The notes beneath the pieces were generated by a model. That model ran no database searches. It was not told where the DNA came from and saw only the letters and a list, made by a program, of their open reading frames with translations. Positions 56,358 to 60,000 of a stretch of 60,000 nt of DNA are shown here, piece after piece; within the stretch, counting starts at the first letter, position 1, and each line of letters begins with the position of its first letter. Source of the stretch: Symsagittifera roscoffensis (taxonomy: Eukaryota; Xenacoelomorpha; Acoela; Convolutidae); NCBI RefSeq assembly GCF_963678635.1, contig NC_087063.1, forward strand, positions 30,270,599-30,330,598, written 5' to 3'. The position numbers and the translations under genes were made by a program.

Positions 56358-57469
56358 AACTCAGTATTATTGTTTTGACAACCATTTCTGTATAAAATAT
56401 GCATTGCATAAATGTCAAAAATTACTTGGTTTTTCATTTTCGCGCGTTCGTATTTGTGTTACTCACTATTTTAGTACCTACACAGGCGCGGAACTAGGAA
56501 TTTCTCGAGGGGGGAGGGGCGCCTTTTTTTAGGTCGACCAAATTGATATTCTGAGCTCTCTCAAAACACTATTAAGACCGTAATTTGACCAAAATTTCTG
56601 CGCCGCCAAAAAAAAGACCAAAAAAGGCGTTTTCAGGTACTTTTTGAAAAAATTTTGACCAAAAAATCAAAAAATCTTGTTTTTTCGGCGCGCGCTCACC
56701 CCCCCCCCCCCCTCAAAATTAGTCTTTTTTGGGATTTGCATAACAATCCTCCCCTTTGGTATTTTCTGCGTTATTTTAACTATGCGTTATTTTAATCCAC
56801 TTAACAATTGCCCGCCTTTCTTAAAAGGGGGGGGGGGGCAATTGATTAGTAGATCCTTTTTTATAGGCGCCTTTAGAAAAGTTTAGGTGTCCGTCAGCCA
56901 AAATGGATATCTCAAAACAGTTCAAAGAGGGGGTCCTTTGGGTCGGCACGGGGTCGAATCCCCGAGGAAGAAAAGAGCGTCCGCCCACAACCCCCACCCC
57001 CCCCCCCCCCCCGCCCCCTAAATCCGCTACTGTACCTACATAAATTTTTTTAATTACAAGTATTTTTTCTGAAAAACATTTTAAGCTATTGAAAATGTGG
57101 CAGCCAAAATTGAATATCTGAAAATCTAAAAAGGAGGGCGGGGGAAGAGTTAAAAAGATCCCAACCTGGGTCGCCTTAATGATTTGTTTTCTTATTTAAC
57201 TAGCACCATTTACCATATACATATGTCTTAAAGCAATAGCTATTTAAAACATGGTGCATATTTATGCATGGTAAATATTTTCTCTCTTGAATGTATTTAA
57301 ATAGATTCGGTTTTTATTTGTGGTCCATCATGAGGTTTGTGGTACGTCATCAATTATGCAGCATTATAAACAGTTTAGCATATGTTCATAACTCAGTTTC
57401 TGGGTGGCCAGTCAATAAGCAGAATGGTCTAAGAGCAAAATGGGTCCAAGAGCAGAAAAATATCAAAGG
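56358..57469. repeat. Foreign repeat block replacing 1.05 kb of the duplicate
   Basis: In copy 1 this position holds 50004-51052 (second half of integrase and start of the acidic ORF). Here it is 1112 bp of repeat DNA: a decayed relative of the 4327-4590 TIR element (ACAACCATTTCTGTATAAAA; TTCGCGCGTTCGTATTTGT), a nested hAT-like MITE, and a unique right part. The 12-bp string TCATAACTCAGT occurs at both 56354-56365 and 57386-57397, bracketing about 1 kb, possibly an insertion duplication. Confidence 0.7.
56483..57032 (+). mobile_element. hAT-like MITE nested in the replacement block
   Basis: This starts CAGGCGCGGAACTAGG, ends AAATCCGCTACTG and is flanked by TACCTACA at 56475-56482 and 57033-57040. 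It is about 150 bp longer than its relatives because of an internal segment at about 56720-56860 that carries CCACTTAACAATTG and CAATTGATTAGTAGATCC strings, akin to the C/G-armed hairpin at 5961. It has long C runs at both ends. Confidence 0.85.
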
Positions 57470-60000
57470 AAAAGTACAAACCGTATGGTGAGGATTTCGT
57501 CATAGATAGGATAGTTTTAAGCAATATGATGGAATCGCTGGTGGGACTGGATGAAGTAGCGGTGCCACAAGAGATCGACTTAGTCAATGACATGGATCAG
57601 GACTGGATCGACGATCGCTCCGAACCAGAAGTAGAGTTCGAGCCAGAGGTGGAGCAGACTCATGAGCAAGAGTTAACGAAATTGCGAGTGCTCGAATGGC
57701 TCCATGATCTGCCGGCAGATCCTAAACAGACAATCTTGACGATTCAGGATGTCGATAAAGACGGCATCAAAAACGTTAGCTATGACAATACCGAGTCTAA
57801 CTGGGTCGCTCTAGATGGTCCTCTACGCGTTCCGGAATCCAACCGCGATCTGCTCGATTTTGGGCAATCGACGGGGACTTCGATGGAAGTTTTCGTCCGG
57901 GGAGTGGGGGTAGGACTCATCCAACAATCCCCACCGACTACGATATGCCAGCAACTTCCAACAACACCAATGTCTAGTCAAAAAAATCAACCCCAATCAT
58001 CAACACGCATTTCATGTCATGAAAATTCTTATACATTTGAAGAAAGACACGCGTTACTATCAGAACCTTTAATACCCGTAGTTCCCCATGCACCTCTAAG
58101 CAAACCGCAGTACGAACCAACATACAACATCTATCTTTCTTTCCAACGAGACCTTAATAGACCAAGACATCCAAGTCAAAACCAAAATCAAACATCTACG
58201 AAAGATAGACAAATAATCCATCCAAGACGAAATAGAAATTTTACAACACCCAGAGTTCATTTTAATATACCCTCATCATCATCCCCAAATCCTCTTGACC
58301 TTTCCATTATTACAGTTCAAAGTACCCCCCACCATTACAATCAATTTTATAACAAAGTAGTCTCAACATACCATCGGATTACTTAGGATCAACCCCCACA
58401 TCTGAACAAGTTCGTAAAAATCCCTTTAACCCCCAAACTTCAACACAACGTCTCCTACATTGGATGACACAATCTTCACTCAAGGTGAGCCAATTTTAGT
58501 AAATGACCCTCTAAATATCTCACCCGATACATCATTGTCACTGCCAGAAGCTTTATCACTACCTTCAACCCTTCAACAACAAGTCAAACTCCAACTACAA
58601 CATTTCCACTAAATTTCCCTACAAATTTAGATGATAGATATTGAGTACTCTTAACCAACAATATACCTCTACGATTAGATTGGAATACATTCGTTGCACC
58701 CCTCCCTTCTTTGGTCAACATCTTGATAGCAACAGAGTACATAATTGAGCACTCAACAGATTACATAATTGGGTACTCAACAGATTACAATACAGACACG
58801 ATATCCACAAAGACAAACAAGAACACAATATACAGATTCTTATACAAGACAATATAACGCTTAAGTTTGAAATAACAGTAAAATTGAACAATTTAGTACA
58901 TCACCCTCTACCCCTAGCTCCACCAAATATAACAGCTCAATCTTTACCTCCCCCATTTATGACAACATAAATTATCTATAAATACGATGCATATTAAAAA
59001 AACACACTTGGATATATAACATTCTCTTACCCATATTCGGGACTATCTTACACAAGTACATTTTAATAGTTTTTTTCCTACAAACCCTAACGCTCCTTTT
59101 TCTTTTAGAGCCAACATCCCATCAAAGTCCCTCCCCTCGAACAGGACCACAATATTTAATAGAACACATTATGACTGTGAAGAAAATGAATAAAAAACAC
59201 TTCATAAATACGCCATAAACCAAGTAACTCAATGCGAATCTGAACCAAAAAAATAGAAACAACAAACATAGTAGCGACACTTCATTCAAAAACCCGAGCT
59301 ACAACTGTAACAGGATATGAATTCAGAACGACATTTTCAGAGGAAAAGTATTCCCAAGTCTCAAACGAAAACAAATAAAGACTGGATCACGAAACTTTCT
59401 ATCACAGCAACATCGAAAGACTTTTATATTTTAACCCCGACGACTGTAAAACCGAGCTCAAACGATTAAATTTAACCACAAAGAAAGGCACAAAACAAAA
59501 TTTGGTAAATTTTTAAGTTTTTTCAGACTCTGCACATCAAGCAGAACTTGAAAAATACCAAAGACATATAAAATTAGACGATAAATTTCTGTTCTACTGC
59601 GCACTTGGACGATGATCAACGTATGACATACAAGATAAAAATTAATCGGAATAAATAACCCTTCTGATTGTAAAGCAGACACAAAAAATAAAAGATATCA
59701 AGAAATAATGTATTTTAACTGGAAAATTCAATTTAAAAAAGTATAATTAACACGAGATTTAAAAGACGACGCAATAACTTATCAAGGAATACGGTTACCT
59801 TGCAAAAATGACCAAGATTATTGCGATCCTGCCACAAGAACACAGGCAACCATCGTTTGGTTCCCTGAAGACACATGTACCACATTTCAAATTGCAAAAA
59901 TTCACCCAAGAATGATTAAATTTCAGCAAAAATATTTCATCGACTCAAGTCCTTTTGACAAAGTTAATCCTGACAAAATCAGATCTAACACAAATCGTAA
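57470..60000 (+). repeat. Second copy of acidic ORF and env-upstream region
   Basis: This matches 51053-53580 with few differences, including small indels (offset moves from 6417 to 6420). It belongs to the same tandem duplication as 55345-56357 and continues past the window edge. Stop codons in the env-upstream region are shared with copy 1. Confidence 0.85.
57526..58386 (+). CDS. Acidic retroelement ORF, second copy (longer frame)
   Basis: The 286-codon frame (first ATG at 57526) corresponds to 51109 onward in copy 1. It continues about 100 codons beyond the copy-1 stop because it has AGAAAGACACG where copy 1 has AGAAAACACG, one base shorter. The added part is rich in Pro, Asn, Gln, Arg and Ser with no known domain. 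Its N terminus is missing owing to the replacement block. Confidence 0.6.
   Translation: MMESLVGLDEVAVPQEIDLVNDMDQDWIDDRSEPEVEFEPEVEQTHEQELTKLRVLEWLHDLPADPKQTILTIQDVDKDGIKNVSYDNTESNWVALDGPLRVPESNRDLLDFGQSTGTSMEVFVRGVGVGLIQQSPPTTICQQLPTTPMSSQKNQPQSSTRISCHENSYTFEERHALLSEPLIPVVPHAPLSKPQYEPTYNIYLSFQRDLNRPRHPSQNQNQTSTKDRQIIHPRRNRNFTTPRVHFNIPSSSSPNPLDLSIITVQSTPHHYNQFYNKVVSTYHRIT

Noticed and set aside
56935-56965. GGGTCGAATCCCC string resembling a tRNA T arm
   Set aside because: It is an internal conserved string of the hAT-like MITE, repeated in copies at 3645, 22030 and 23520, without D or anticodon arms.

Overview
This is a eukaryotic, almost certainly metazoan, nuclear window. It is strongly A+T rich and repeat-laden, with one spliced protein-coding gene and one large, decayed LTR-type retroelement. 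The gene is a beta-catenin (Armadillo/CTNNB1 family) on the minus strand with canonical GT-AG introns. Its ARM core is diverged and its N terminus is heavily remodelled, so the animal is probably a fast-evolving invertebrate. I cannot name the phylum from this sequence alone.

Layout: 1-22.6 kb holds no convincing gene. It is a mosaic of short inverted-repeat (TIR) elements, foldback elements, hAT-like MITEs and diverged repeats, including a tandem duplication at 4303-7022 in which one copy carries a 939-bp TIR insertion and the other preserves the empty site. 22.7-28.2 kb holds eight coding exons of beta-catenin; their summed length is exactly divisible by three and each splice phase agrees with the homology. 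A candidate ninth exon (ATG plus three codons) lies about 8 kb upstream at 36187-36198. The interval between (putative intron 1) holds a degenerate ~90-bp tandem array, a tRNA-like SINE candidate and other repeats.

36.2-42.7 kb is intergenic: a 465-bp TIR element, a block rich in CCCTCCG motifs, and a 185-bp tandem repeat. From 42.7 kb to 55.3 kb lies a plus-strand Ty3/gypsy (Metaviridae-type) retroelement: upstream ORF, gag with two zinc knuckles, protease, RT/RNase H, a linker ORF, integrase, an acidic extra ORF and an env-like remnant. It has multiple stops and frameshifts. A 6354-bp segment beginning inside the element (48991-55344) is tandemly duplicated, and the second copy (from 55345) runs off the right edge of the window. 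In that second copy about 1.05 kb of integrase/ORF3 sequence is replaced by unrelated repeat DNA that includes a nested hAT-like MITE.

The only host gene I can support is beta-catenin. It keeps the full CK1/GSK3 phosphodegron with exact spacing, but places it near residue 226 instead of about residue 33, behind a long Gln/Pro/Met-rich extension. I did not find a demonstrably new multi-gene system. The most interesting items are the beta-catenin architecture, the empty-site/filled-site transposon pair and the duplicated retroelement.
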